NCBI RefSeq assembly: GCF_003318295.1
Contig: NZ_QOCW01000008.1
Location: 1-64,000, forward strand
Direction: 5' to 3'
Origin: Bacillus taeanensis
Lineage (GTDB): Bacteria; Bacillota; Bacilli; Bacillales; UBA6769
Length of the DNA stretch: 64,000 bases
The position numbers and the translations under genes were made by a program. Positions 34,028-42,429 of the stretch are shown piece after piece. Numbering within the stretch: the first letter of the stretch is position 1; each line of letters starts with the position of its first letter. Under the pieces are notes generated by a model. The model was not told the origin of the DNA, did not search any database, and was given only the letters and a program-made list of their open reading frames with translations.

Positions 34028-34837
34028 TTAAGCTTGATTCAACCACTTATGATCTGGATCTTCGTAAGGATTTAACTTTCTTCCTGTTTCACCAGCCATA
34101 AACCATAAATAATATACTTCATAGCCGCCAGCTGCACCGACTGGATGGTAGCCTTTATCAATTGCAAAGCTGTCACCTTGACGAATAATATGCGCCTCAT
34201 CAACGCTGCCATCTTTTGTATAATGATACTGCACACCAAAGCCTTGTTCCGGATTCACTTGATAATAATAAACTTCTTCTAAATTCGGCTCTTCTGGATA
34301 ATGCTCACCATCATGTTTATGAGGTGGATAACCAGACATTTGACCTGGTTTGTTAATCGTTTCTCCCATGACAATGCGATGAACTTTTCCTTCTCCATTA
34401 TCTGCAATCATGTCATAAACTGAACGCTGCCACTGCTGTTGACCTCGCTGATGTTCTACAACTTCCTCAGGCGTTACAACGAACGGCTCAAACTTTTCTT
34501 CTGCCTTTACTTTACAAACCGCAATTTGCACGTCTGATTGTGCCGTAATTTCATAGTCAGACTGACAAGGAATATAGACAGCTGTTCCTTTACCGTCAAA
34601 TACTGTTTTTCTGCCGCCAAGATTATCCCATTGCCGCTCTCCAGATTTAACCGAAGCTGTTCCTGTTAAAAGAACTAACGCATGTTCATAGCCGCCTGTT
34701 TCATTATGAAAACTTTCTCCTTCATGAAGATCAATCTTTCCAAAAGCAAGAAAATTTAAGTACTCATTATCCTCACCAAAAATATCTTGATATCCTTTTG
34801 CTTCTACCGCTTTTTTAAAACGCGTCATTTTTATCAT
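34028..34837 (-). CDS. IolB-family (5-deoxy-glucuronate isomerase-like) double-cupin protein
   Basis: 269 residues, the length of IolB, with the family pattern SGYPPHKHDGEHYPEEPNLE, then EVYYYQVNPEQGFGVQ and DKGYHPVGAAGGYEVYYLWF. His in PPHKHD, Glu in NLEEVYY and His in GYHPVG are likely metal ligands. IolB normally acts in inositol breakdown, but no other iol gene is present. Here it leads an operon with the M24-fold protein behind two KdgR-type operators, so it probably isomerises a uronate-derived sugar acid. GAGAGGATG precedes the ATG. Confidence 0.82.
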   Translation of the reverse strand: MIKMTRFKKAVEAKGYQDIFGEDNEYLNFLAFGKIDLHEGESFHNETGGYEHALVLLTGTASVKSGERQWDNLGGRKTVFDGKGTAVYIPCQSDYEITAQSDVQIAVCKVKAEEKFEPFVVTPEEVVEHQRGQQQWQRSVYDMIADNGEGKVHRIVMGETINKPGQMSGYPPHKHDGEHYPEEPNLEEVYYYQVNPEQGFGVQYHYTKDGSVDEAHIIRQGDSFAIDKGYHPVGAAGGYEVYYLWFMAGETGRKLNPYEDPDHKWLNQA

Positions 34838-34846
34838 CCTCTCAAT

Positions 34847-34870
34847 ACTATTAACAACGTTGTTAATAGT
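34847..34870. promoter_or_regulatory. 24-bp perfect palindromic operator near the IolB-like start
   Basis: Centre CAACGTTG between 34858 and 34859, with 12 matched pairs extending to ACTATT and AATAGT. It lies 10 bp before the IolB-like start codon, so a bound repressor would block transcription initiation or early elongation. Confidence 0.75.
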
Positions 34871-34955
34871 GATTAAAAAAATATAATTACTAAAACATAT
34901 TCACTCTCTATGCATTGCCTTTTAGTTAAGCTACAAGGTAACAAGGTACATAGAA

Positions 34956-34997
34956 TATTAAACTTAAATTAACAACGTTGTTAATTTAAGTTTAATA
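34956..34997. promoter_or_regulatory. 42-bp perfect palindromic operator between the IolB-like and HAD genes
   Basis: Centre CAACGTTG between 34976 and 34977; all 21 pairs match (inner arm AAATTAACAAC). With the 24-bp site, whose centre is 118 bp away, it could support repressor looping. It is also 228 bp before the divergent HAD gene start. Confidence 0.75.
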
Positions 34998-35224
34998 GAG
35001 TTTCGATTATATTTCAACAACTTAATATTATTTTTTCTTTATTGCATTTTTTCTTTTTAAAAAACGCTAGCTAATCTATCATTTCAAGATGCCATACTGC
35101 AGCCTTTACATATAAAAGGTAGTTTTTGCATCATCACCCTTTTTGTAGTAAAATCCCCTTAAAACAACTTAGTACAACAAAGCGTTTTAATAACGTAAAA
35201 ATCAATCAAATATGGAGAATGATT

Positions 35225-36016
35225 ATGACAAACTACAAAATTTTATTTTTAGACATTGACGGCACAACTTTAACACCTGACGATACAATTGAAGAATCTA
35301 CTAAAAAAGCTGTTGCCGAAGTAAAACAAAAAGGAGTAGAAGTATTTCTTGCTACCGGCAGACCCCTTCACGAAATAGCCGAGATTGCTGAAGAGTTAAG
35401 TATTGAATCTTTTATCGGCTATAACGGTGCTTATGCGATTCATAAAGGAGAAGATATTTTTAAAACTCCGATGAACGCAAGTACGGTCGGAAAATTTGTT
35501 GAAACCGCCAATCAGAATAATCATGAATTTGTTCTTTACACTCATGAGAAAAATATCTTTTCTAATATAGAAAGCGACATTGTTGAAAAGTTTATTAAAG
35601 CATTTCACATGCGAAAAAATGATCGTTTTTCAGAGGATGTTCTTCATCAAATCTTAGGGATTACGCTTATGAATTTAGCCGAAAACGAACCTGCTCTTTA
35701 TGAAAAAGAAGATACCAGCATCCATTTATCACAAGTTAATGTTGACGGACTTCGCCACTGTTATGATGTTATTCGTGATACAGTTAATAAAGGCTTTGGC
35801 ATTGAGCATATCCTTAACATGCTTGACATTCCGAAAGAAGCAGCGATTGCCTTTGGTGACGGCATGAACGACAAAGAAATGCTAAGTACTGTCGGTGAAG
35901 GATTTGCGATGGGAAATGCCCATCCTGATTTGTTTCAATATGCAAAACATAAAACGACTAAGGTGACCGATTCAGGTATTTATAATGGATTGAAATCCCT
36001 TGGACTTGTTAACTAA
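35225..36016 (+). CDS. HAD-superfamily Cof-type sugar phosphatase
   Basis: About 263 residues. Motif I is FLDIDGTTLTPDD (nucleophile and acid/base Asp), motif II includes LATGRPLHE, and the C-terminal motif III/IV is AFGDGMNDKEML. The C2B cap places it in the Cof/YkrA/YwpJ group, which dephosphorylates small sugar phosphates or nucleotides. GGAGA precedes two in-frame ATGs; the one at 35225 (MTNYKIL) is used. The frame upstream is open but not translated. Its intergenic region holds two KdgR-type operators, so it may be co-regulated. The substrate is unknown. Confidence 0.85.
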   Translation: MTNYKILFLDIDGTTLTPDDTIEESTKKAVAEVKQKGVEVFLATGRPLHEIAEIAEELSIESFIGYNGAYAIHKGEDIFKTPMNASTVGKFVETANQNNHEFVLYTHEKNIFSNIESDIVEKFIKAFHMRKNDRFSEDVLHQILGITLMNLAENEPALYEKEDTSIHLSQVNVDGLRHCYDVIRDTVNKGFGIEHILNMLDIPKEAAIAFGDGMNDKEMLSTVGEGFAMGNAHPDLFQYAKHKTTKVTDSGIYNGLKSLGLVN

Positions 36017-36035
36017 GAATATTTCATAAAGCACA

Positions 36036-36082
36036 AAAAGCAACCATCTGTCTTAAAGGAACAGTTGGTTGCTTATTTTATC
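36036..36082 (+). terminator. Terminator of the HAD phosphatase gene
   Basis: AAGCAACCATCTGT (36039-36052) pairs with ACAGTTGGTTGCTT (36061-36074), followed by ATTTTAT. Confidence 0.75.
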
Positions 36083-36116
36083 AGAACGAATTTTATAACC
36101 CAACAACACAAAACTA

Positions 36117-36758
36117 CTATTTATCATTTACAATAATATAAGTCGCTTTTACCGGTCCATGCACACCTACAACAAGATTTAATTCGATATCGGCACTATT
36201 GCTCGGTCCTGTAATAAAATTAACGCATGAAGCAATATTCTTTCCCTTTTTAATCTTTTCATGGATGTATGATGTCGCCTGCGTCATTCTTGGAACAATC
36301 GATCTTTTTGGAATAATCGCGATATACGTTTTAGGAAGTAAGCTTACTGACCTTCCTTTTCTCGCATCACTAAACAGGACGACTGTTCCTGATTCGGCAA
36401 GCGTCATGTCACTAAACGTAATACCAACATCCGCTTTTTCTGCAGCCTCAATGTTTTCTCTCTTTTTAGATGGATCCCATATGTGAACATCAAACCCTTC
36501 TTCCGGCCATCTATTGTTTAACTGTTCTTCTAATCCAAATTGAGAAAAGCGCTCATCTTTCCATGTTACAACAGACTTTGCACCGAACTGCTTCATCACA
36601 GAGCGAATTTGGCCGCTCAGCTCAGAGGAAGTCGTCTCAATCAACTGGGTATGAATGACCTCACACTGCTTCTTTAAGACGGTCACAAGTTCATCTTGAT
36701 TCGCATCTTTTAACACTTCCCACTGCGGACTGCGCTGCCAAGTCGGCTTTTTATTTCT
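36117..36758 (-). pseudogene. lutC: 5'-truncated lutC (LUD-domain lactate utilisation protein)
   Basis: The frame encodes the LUD domain of LutC almost completely: VLKDANQDELVTVLKKQC, ITFSDMTLAESGTVV, IIPKRSIVPRMTQATSYIH and CVNFITGPSNSADIELNLVV. Homologs of about 240 residues begin some 40 residues earlier. Here the homology can be followed back through PTWQRSPQWEV to about 36746, then ends at a stop at 36759-36761. A GTG at 36716 could start a 199-residue protein, but it has no convincing ribosome binding site. LutA and LutB, its usual operon partners, are absent. It is joined to a truncated gerXA, so it is a deletion relic. Confidence 0.72.
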
Positions 36759-37438
36759 TCAATTAATGTATTGTCAACAATTCCTTCTATAAAAGCAATC
36801 ATAACCTTCGTTTTTGTATAACGTCCTAATTCCATTGAGTACATTTTAAGATTCGGACTTCTAATTTTTCTCCGTAACAAAGAAGTATTAACTTGTAATA
36901 CTTCAATAAAGCCTTCGCGGGGTCCACGAACAACTGGCTCTGCTACAGATTCTTCAATAGAGCGCTTTTCCCATTTTGAAAGACCGAAAGACAGTCCAAA
37001 ATTTTGATTATCTAATATAATCACCGGATTGCCTAAAGAGACTTGTTCAATACACTCAGAAAATGTTCTAACCCTCTGCACGTTAGATAAGGGTAAATTT
37101 TCTTTTAGTATGTTTGTGCTGTTTGAAATCCCTGAAATTGATTGTTTCATAATCACCCTAAGAACGTTGTCATCTAATTCTTCAATATTTGATAGTCCTT
37201 CTATATAGACGAGAAAGGCTTCTTTACCTTCAATAAACAAGTTTCGGAAAATAACATCATTACATGTTTCGTAAATTAATTTTAACCTTTGATAATTCTT
37301 GCTAATATCACTGTATAGATTTATTTGCTGCTCATTATTTATCTGCTCTTGCAATAGCTCATTTTGTTTATTTAATTTCTTAGATTTAGAACGTTTATAT
37401 TTTGAAAATAACGGCATCCCCATCTCCTCTTTCATCAT
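36710..37438 (-). pseudogene. 3'-truncated GerXA-type spore germination receptor gene
   Basis: The 242-codon frame matches only the N-terminal soluble half of GerA-family A subunits, which are about 480-520 residues long. The N-terminus is Lys/Ser-rich (KYKRSKSKKLNKQN). Family segments follow: NDVIFRNLF, VVRGPREGFIEVLQVNTSLL, RRKIRSPNLKM and YTKTKVMIAFIEGIVDN. Homology ends at LIEEIKSRL, then nine unrelated residues and a stop, where the lutC sequence begins in another frame. The membrane half is missing, so a functional germinant receptor is not expected. A protein may still be made. Confidence 0.75.
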
Positions 37439-37526
37439 GGTTATTATAAGTTTGTACCGTTTTAATCATTTTGATGTATAAAAAGAAAACAAGAGATTAG
37501 AAAAATATTTATAGGGGGGAATTGAT

Positions 37527-37610
37527 TTGGAAACTTTGTATAAACGTTGTGGGGGATTAGATGTTCATTCTGAAACAATTGTTGCTTGCGTTCTTATTAA
37601 GGATGAGTAA
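37527..37610 (+). pseudogene. IS110-family transposase N-terminal remnant
   Basis: TTG at 37527, with GGGGGG upstream, opens a 27-codon frame: METLYKRCGGLDVHSETIVA then CVLIKDE and a stop. CGGLDVHxxT with the catalytic-type Asp is the start of IS110/IS1111 DEDD transposases. No further transposase domain follows, so only the 5' end remains. Confidence 0.65.
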
Positions 37611-37879
37611 ACATTTTTGATCAACTTCGTTTTCCGGAGACACCTTATGTAACAGGTAGACCACATATTTCATGAAAACTTATGTTGGAATGTTTTGTGA
37701 TCAAAACCCATTTAACCAGTGATTCCTTAAAACAACTTGTTAAATTGTTTCAAGATTATCCTTATTGGCGCTGAATAGTCGATTTTAATGATGTACCATA
37801 ATTTTCAACCTTTTCATGTAGCAACAAAATAGTTTCGCAAAGTGGATCTTCACCTTCTACACCCTTACATATTAGTTTG

Positions 37880-38089
37880 TGGACACTGTATTGATGTCCA
37901 ATTCTCAAGGTGAATATAATTAGTATTTCAACTAGATGCCAAAATGACTCATTTCCTCATGATCCTACTTATGAAAAAAGAATCCTACAATATATAAAAG
38001 AAGAATGAAAGGAAGAACTTTTAAAAAACCGAAGAGTGTATAAAAAAATAGAAACAGTATTGACAGGTTTTTATGAAGTTAAGCATTGA
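37880..38089 (+). pseudogene. Unidentified coding remnant with one in-frame TGA
   Basis: One frame reads NDSFPHDPTYEKRILQYIKE, hits TGA at 38006-38008, and continues in the same frame as KEELLKNRRVYKKIETVLTG then FYEVKH and a stop at 38087. The charged, helical composition looks coding. I do not recognise it; it could be part of a mobile-element or restriction gene. The segment 37611-37879 contains nothing I can identify. Confidence 0.3.
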
Positions 38090-38100
38090 TAGAAACTTAT

Positions 38101-38114
38101 AGTTAACGCTTTCA
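38101..38114 (-). promoter_or_regulatory. Candidate CcpA (cre) site upstream of the DUF624 gene
   Basis: TGAAAGCGTTAACT on the minus strand matches 13 of 14 cre consensus positions. It is 75 bp before the DUF624 start, where a bound CcpA would overlap or flank the promoter. Confidence 0.6.
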
Positions 38115-38188
38115 CTTTTTGTCGAAACATGATATCTTTAAAGTATATAAAATTTTCATAAAAGTTTAAAAACAGATCAGGTGATTTT

Positions 38189-38791
38189 ATGGGATTTATA
38201 AATGGAAAGTATTATCGTGTACTTGAGGTTATTTCTAACTTCTTTCTATTAAATATGATTTGGCTGCTTATGTGCCTTCCTATTATAACAATCTTTCCAG
38301 CAACAGCTGCAATGTTCGGGGTAGTGAGACAGTGGGTATTGAAAAATGATGTTAGTGTTTTTTCGAGCTTTTTTCACTATTTTAAAGAAAATTTCAAGCA
38401 AGGTTTATTTGTTGGAATTGGCTGGTTCTTATTAGCAGGACTGATGGTTGTTAATTTTACATTTACGAATCAGCTTGATTCAGGTTTGAGAAATATTCTA
38501 CTCCCAGTCTTCTTTGTAATGGCATTACTTTTACTGTCTACAACGATTTATCTTTTCCCGGTAATGGTGCAGTATAAGACAAGCTCATTTAATATTATTA
38601 AAAACTCATTTTTATTTTCAGTTAGTAACTTATTGCTTACATTCGTTATCCTCATCACTATCGCTGCAATAGGGGCTTTACTTATCGTATTTCGTCCATC
38701 CTTATTGTTCATTTTCAGTATCGGTTCATATGTTATTTACTCTTTATGCAGCAGAGCATTTCATAAAGTTGAAGAATTGAAAGCATCTTAA
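38189..38791 (+). CDS. YesL-like DUF624 membrane protein
   Basis: 200 residues with about five hydrophobic helices. The start (MGFINGKYYRVLEVISNFFL then LNMIWLLMCLPIITIFPATA) is the hallmark of DUF624, and B. subtilis YesL is a member. Family genes are nearly always next to YesM/YesN systems and sugar ABC importers, as here. The function is unknown; a part in transporter assembly or signalling is an inference. AGGTGATTTT precedes the ATG. A cre site upstream suggests glucose repression. It is transcribed towards the xylo-oligosaccharide genes but on the opposite strand. Confidence 0.85.
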   Translation: MGFINGKYYRVLEVISNFFLLNMIWLLMCLPIITIFPATAAMFGVVRQWVLKNDVSVFSSFFHYFKENFKQGLFVGIGWFLLAGLMVVNFTFTNQLDSGLRNILLPVFFVMALLLLSTTIYLFPVMVQYKTSSFNIIKNSFLFSVSNLLLTFVILITIAAIGALLIVFRPSLLFIFSIGSYVIYSLCSRAFHKVEELKAS

Positions 38792-38833
38792 TCTAATATT
38801 TTGAAATACTATTACTGTTTACAAGTTTCAAGC

Positions 38834-38875
38834 AAAAAGTACACTCTTGATGAATAAAGAGTGTACTTTTTCATA
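38834..38875. terminator. Bidirectional terminator
   Basis: AAAAAGTACACTCTT and AAGAGTGTACTTTTT form a perfect 15-bp stem with an 8-nt loop, between the converging DUF624 and epimerase genes. Confidence 0.9.
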
Positions 38876-38948
38876 TTTTGCATATTAATTTATTGTTTCA
38901 GCACTCTCTCCTCTCATCACGCTAACACTTCTCGTCTTATAATGGCTT

Positions 38949-39923
38949 TTATTTTGTTTTATAAGAAAAAGAGATTTCTGTTTTTAGAACTTTCTTCTCT
39001 CCAGGCTCCAACACTTGAAGTCCAGTTATTTCCCTAGGCAGATTTAAATTCGGTGCATTTGTTACCCATGTATAAGGCTCAGGGCAAACAAACCCCTGCT
39101 TTCCATTATCATTATAAACAACCCAATTTTTAAAGTTTCCATCTGCGGAATATGCAATCTCAATACCAGTTTCTTCATTTAATAATACCGCTTCATTTCT
39201 TCCCCCTTCTTTTGCTGAAGAAAGAAAAACATCGTCAAGAAGCATATCTTGTAAGCTCATTCCGCTTGTTAATTGTTCAATGTATGGAATTTCTGTTAAA
39301 TCTCCAGTTGGTAAGAAACGATCGTTAAGCGTCCAGCGTTTTTGTGCTGTTAATGAAAATGAACATACCTCTTCCGGAAATAAGAATGACGTATGAAAGC
39401 CAAAGCCCCATGGGAAAGGATCATTGCTGTTATTAATAATAGTTGCGCTTTTTTGCAAGCGATTTTCATCAAGCACATATGTCATCCGAATAATAAAAGG
39501 ATGCGGAAACTGCCTCAAAACATCTTCATGCTTTAACGAATTAAATTCCGTTTCGATTACAGCTTTATTATCAGATGCTTCCGCTTTTATTACCTCCCAT
39601 TTTCTCGTCATTACAAAGCCGTGAATATGATTGTTTTTGTCTCGTTCATTTACATCAAATTGATACGAGTGATTATTAAATATAAATGTTCCACCGCTAA
39701 TTCGATTCGGAGGAAATAAGAGTGGTGTACCATATAAAACAGGTTTTTCTTTATATTCATCCGCTGATTGGGGAACTCTAAGAAGCTCTTGATTTGACTT
39801 CTTTTCAATGAAAGAAATTAAGTTTGATCCCCAGCCGGGTACGATCGTGATTTCAAACTGTTCATTTCCAGCTTTTAAAGCGGGCTCTTCAAAAAACATA
39901 GTATTTTCTACATAACCTTTCAT
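38949..39923 (-). CDS. Aldose 1-epimerase (galactose-mutarotase-like)
   Basis: 324 residues of the mutarotase superfamily beta-sandwich. Likely catalytic residues are the His in NHIHGFV and GFGFHTSF and the Glu in CPEPYTWV. The GTPLLFPPNRISGG segment is the usual substrate-site loop. It interconverts sugar anomers. In this locus, xylose or xylo-oligosaccharide anomers released by the beta-xylosidase are the probable substrate. It is the last gene of the minus-strand xylan operon. Cytoplasmic, with no signal peptide. Confidence 0.85.
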   Translation of the reverse strand: MKGYVENTMFFEEPALKAGNEQFEITIVPGWGSNLISFIEKKSNQELLRVPQSADEYKEKPVLYGTPLLFPPNRISGGTFIFNNHSYQFDVNERDKNNHIHGFVMTRKWEVIKAEASDNKAVIETEFNSLKHEDVLRQFPHPFIIRMTYVLDENRLQKSATIINNSNDPFPWGFGFHTSFLFPEEVCSFSLTAQKRWTLNDRFLPTGDLTEIPYIEQLTSGMSLQDMLLDDVFLSSAKEGGRNEAVLLNEETGIEIAYSADGNFKNWVVYNDNGKQGFVCPEPYTWVTNAPNLNLPREITGLQVLEPGEKKVLKTEISFSYKTK

Positions 39924-39965
39924 TCTCTATCACTCCTTTATGAACCGTTCACTAGTATTTATAAA

Positions 39966-40040
39966 TAAAAGGATAGGCCAAACAAACTGAAACGATTTTA
40001 CACTTCATACATTCATTCGTTTCATTGAATGGCCTATTTC
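39966..40040 (-). terminator. Long imperfect hairpin after the GH52 gene
   Basis: ATAGGCC at 39974 onward pairs with GGCCTAT near 40030, and TGAAACG pairs with CGTTTCA, around a 23-nt loop. On the minus strand it is followed by CCTTTTATTT. It may be a terminator or attenuator between GH52 and the epimerase gene. Confidence 0.45.
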
Positions 40041-40099
40041 TAAATTTTCTCTTGCTGGCTTGATTTCAGCTGGCAGACAAATAGATTTAAGAGAAGTAT

Positions 40100-42256
40100 T
40101 TAAAGCGCTGCCGATTCGTATTTTTTGCCCTTTATATCAGCATTGTTTTCTTCCTGAAGCCAAAGAATACTTGTTACGCCGCGCGGATAATATTTACTGC
40201 CGCTAATTTCACCAGAAATAATTTGATCACTCCAGCTCCATACAGATAATGTTGGGTGTGTTAACCATTCAACGTGTGCTGCGTCTGCTTTGGCACCATC
40301 CTCATCCCAACTCCATCCTAGTATTTGACGGGCAATAAATTGAGAAAGATAAATTTTACTTAACCATGAATTATTGCTTGTTGATGAAATTTTCCATCCG
40401 CCGTCCGAGAATAAACAAATCCCTTCTTTTAATACATGTTCAAAATGCTTTTTCAGCGTTTGAATGTAATCGCCAAAACGTCCATTTTCATCTAACGCCT
40501 CATGGCTGTTCGTAAAGTAAGGAAAAACAAGTCCTTCAATTGCCGGAATAATTTTCGAATCGTTTCCTTCACCAATAACAGCAGGAATATAGCCTTTTTC
40601 TGTTACATGACTTGTCATCGTTTTTGCACATTTATCAGCTTGTTCGCCTGCTAATGCTGCAAGTTCAGGTTTTCCATTTTCACGGAAGATCTTTTCAAGC
40701 GCCACGTAGGAAGCCCATGATTTTCCTGCTAAATAAATGTTATTACGCGCTTGTCCAAGAGAAACGTCCAAGCTGTCGTAAGTTGTAATTTCAGCACCAC
40801 CCATAACGCGCGTGCTGTCTAATCCCATAATGCCGTTGCGCTCTTCTGGGTTAGGATGATCACGATTGACCATACTTTCTAAACATTGTTCAAGAGTCGG
40901 CATTTTTTCCTCAAGCCATGCTTTATCTTTTGTTTGTTCTACATAAACAGCTGCACATAAAATCCAGTTTACAAGCTGTTCTTGCGTCATGTGTGAAAAA
41001 CAGCCGTCAATGCCGTAAAGTTCGTATGAAGAATATTGCGCTCTCGAAAACGTATTTGCCACACCCATATCGTGAGTAAAGCTGATACCGCCTGGATATT
41101 CTGTTTCATCCCCAGGAAAACGAACGCGATCTTGATAACTGTAACGGTCAACAAATAGATCGAGGACATTTTTCACCGTCCAAGGATTCATTTTTAACTC
41201 AAAGAACAGCTGATCAACGGTAAGGTCAAACGTATTCATCATTCGGTATTCACCTTCATTAACAACCCAAAGCGGCTTATCGTCTAACTCTAACATCTGG
41301 GTACAGCCATAGTAGCTGCGAATTGAATGAGCCATCATAAACTTTTGATCATCTGATAGATTAGCAGTTTCAATTTCTTTATTCGACTCGAAAGAAAGCT
41401 CTTTTAACTTCGCAAAATTTGCTAATGCATAGGAGCCGACTTCCTCGATATTTTTATAAAATTTCGTATAATAATATGTGGTATCCATCCCTGCTGTTAC
41501 GTAACTAGAGCGGTAAAAACATACTGCAAAGCGATACGTTTTCTTCTCTCCCGCCGGCGTATCCATAATTAATGCGCCGACTTTTCCTAACCCGAATGTC
41601 CAATTTTCTTCTAATGGATTTGTTAAGATATCTTCTAAACTAAAATGAAGCGCCGATTTTACATCTTGGTCGTCTGAAACGATAGAAGCAAAACGGCCTT
41701 GGCCAACTCCTGTCAGCGGTGCAGCAGTATCATCCATCCTTCTTAATGACGTATATTGGTCAACACCTTCAAAACCAAAAAATGAACGTCTTGATTGTGT
41801 ACTCTTTGTATTATCAACTGTTAATTCAGCAATAACAGCAGGAAGCAATGCAAACTTAAGTTCTTCATCTACCGCTGCTCCAGGCTCGGGCACAGACTGA
41901 ACAGGTGAATAAATTGTAAATGTTAAATCTCCTGCCTGCCATGTATCTGTTGAAACATGAAAATCGCGCTTCACTTCATCCTGGTGAAATGGAAAAATAA
42001 TTTTTGGTTTATTTTGATTCGGATCTGGATTTTCAATATCATAACGTTTGCTCTCATCTTCACTGTCTGAAAAAAATGGCAGGGCTTGATAAACCCCTTT
42101 TTCTGTAAGCGATTCAGTACCAACAAAAATGCTTTGTCTTGGTGAACGGCCTAGTTCTACATCTAAGCCCCCATTGCTTCCTGGAAAACCTAATGTAAAA
42201 CTTGAAAATGCGCCAACTGGTGAGTGATGTGCGTTAAAAAACATATTTTTAGGCAT
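40100..42256 (-). CDS. GH52 beta-xylosidase
   Basis: 718 residues aligning end to end with Geobacillus GH52 xylosidases, from MPKNMFFNAHHSPVGAFSSF to KYYPRGVTSILWLQEE. This retaining enzyme removes xylose from the non-reducing end of xylo-oligosaccharides in the cytoplasm. From that alignment the nucleophile is Glu334 in VVNEGEYRMMNTFDLT and the acid/base is Asp494 in TTYDSLD, equivalent to Glu335 and Asp495 of the G. stearothermophilus enzyme. There is no signal peptide. GGAGC precedes the ATG. A XylR-type operator lies 60-90 bp upstream. GH52 is a small family, so the call is very firm. Confidence 0.96.
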   Translation of the reverse strand: MPKNMFFNAHHSPVGAFSSFTLGFPGSNGGLDVELGRSPRQSIFVGTESLTEKGVYQALPFFSDSEDESKRYDIENPDPNQNKPKIIFPFHQDEVKRDFHVSTDTWQAGDLTFTIYSPVQSVPEPGAAVDEELKFALLPAVIAELTVDNTKSTQSRRSFFGFEGVDQYTSLRRMDDTAAPLTGVGQGRFASIVSDDQDVKSALHFSLEDILTNPLEENWTFGLGKVGALIMDTPAGEKKTYRFAVCFYRSSYVTAGMDTTYYYTKFYKNIEEVGSYALANFAKLKELSFESNKEIETANLSDDQKFMMAHSIRSYYGCTQMLELDDKPLWVVNEGEYRMMNTFDLTVDQLFFELKMNPWTVKNVLDLFVDRYSYQDRVRFPGDETEYPGGISFTHDMGVANTFSRAQYSSYELYGIDGCFSHMTQEQLVNWILCAAVYVEQTKDKAWLEEKMPTLEQCLESMVNRDHPNPEERNGIMGLDSTRVMGGAEITTYDSLDVSLGQARNNIYLAGKSWASYVALEKIFRENGKPELAALAGEQADKCAKTMTSHVTEKGYIPAVIGEGNDSKIIPAIEGLVFPYFTNSHEALDENGRFGDYIQTLKKHFEHVLKEGICLFSDGGWKISSTSNNSWLSKIYLSQFIARQILGWSWDEDGAKADAAHVEWLTHPTLSVWSWSDQIISGEISGSKYYPRGVTSILWLQEENNADIKGKKYESAAL

Positions 42257-42316
42257 AGTATTTAAAAGCTCCTTTCAAATATAAGAAATCCGTATTATTT
42301 GTAAAAAAATAATAAC

Positions 42317-42344
42317 TTAGTTTATCCTTATAACAAACAAACTA
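42317..42344. promoter_or_regulatory. XylR-type operator upstream of the GH52 gene
   Basis: TTAGTTTATCC and AACAAACAAACTA form an imperfect inverted repeat with outer AGTTT/AAACT boxes 25 bp end to end, the same length as the site before xylR (48346-48370). It lies 60 bp before the GH52 start. Confidence 0.55.
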
Positions 42345-42429
42345 TTGTGTGCAATTACTAAAAAATATTTAGATGATAGGAGGTCACTTATGATGAATGG
42401 CTAGAAGTTTCTGTACATCGTCCGAATTC

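Noticed and set aside
34028-34837. Assignment of this gene as a true iolB of an inositol pathway
   Set aside because: No other iol gene is nearby and the operators tie it to uronate genes, so only family membership is claimed.
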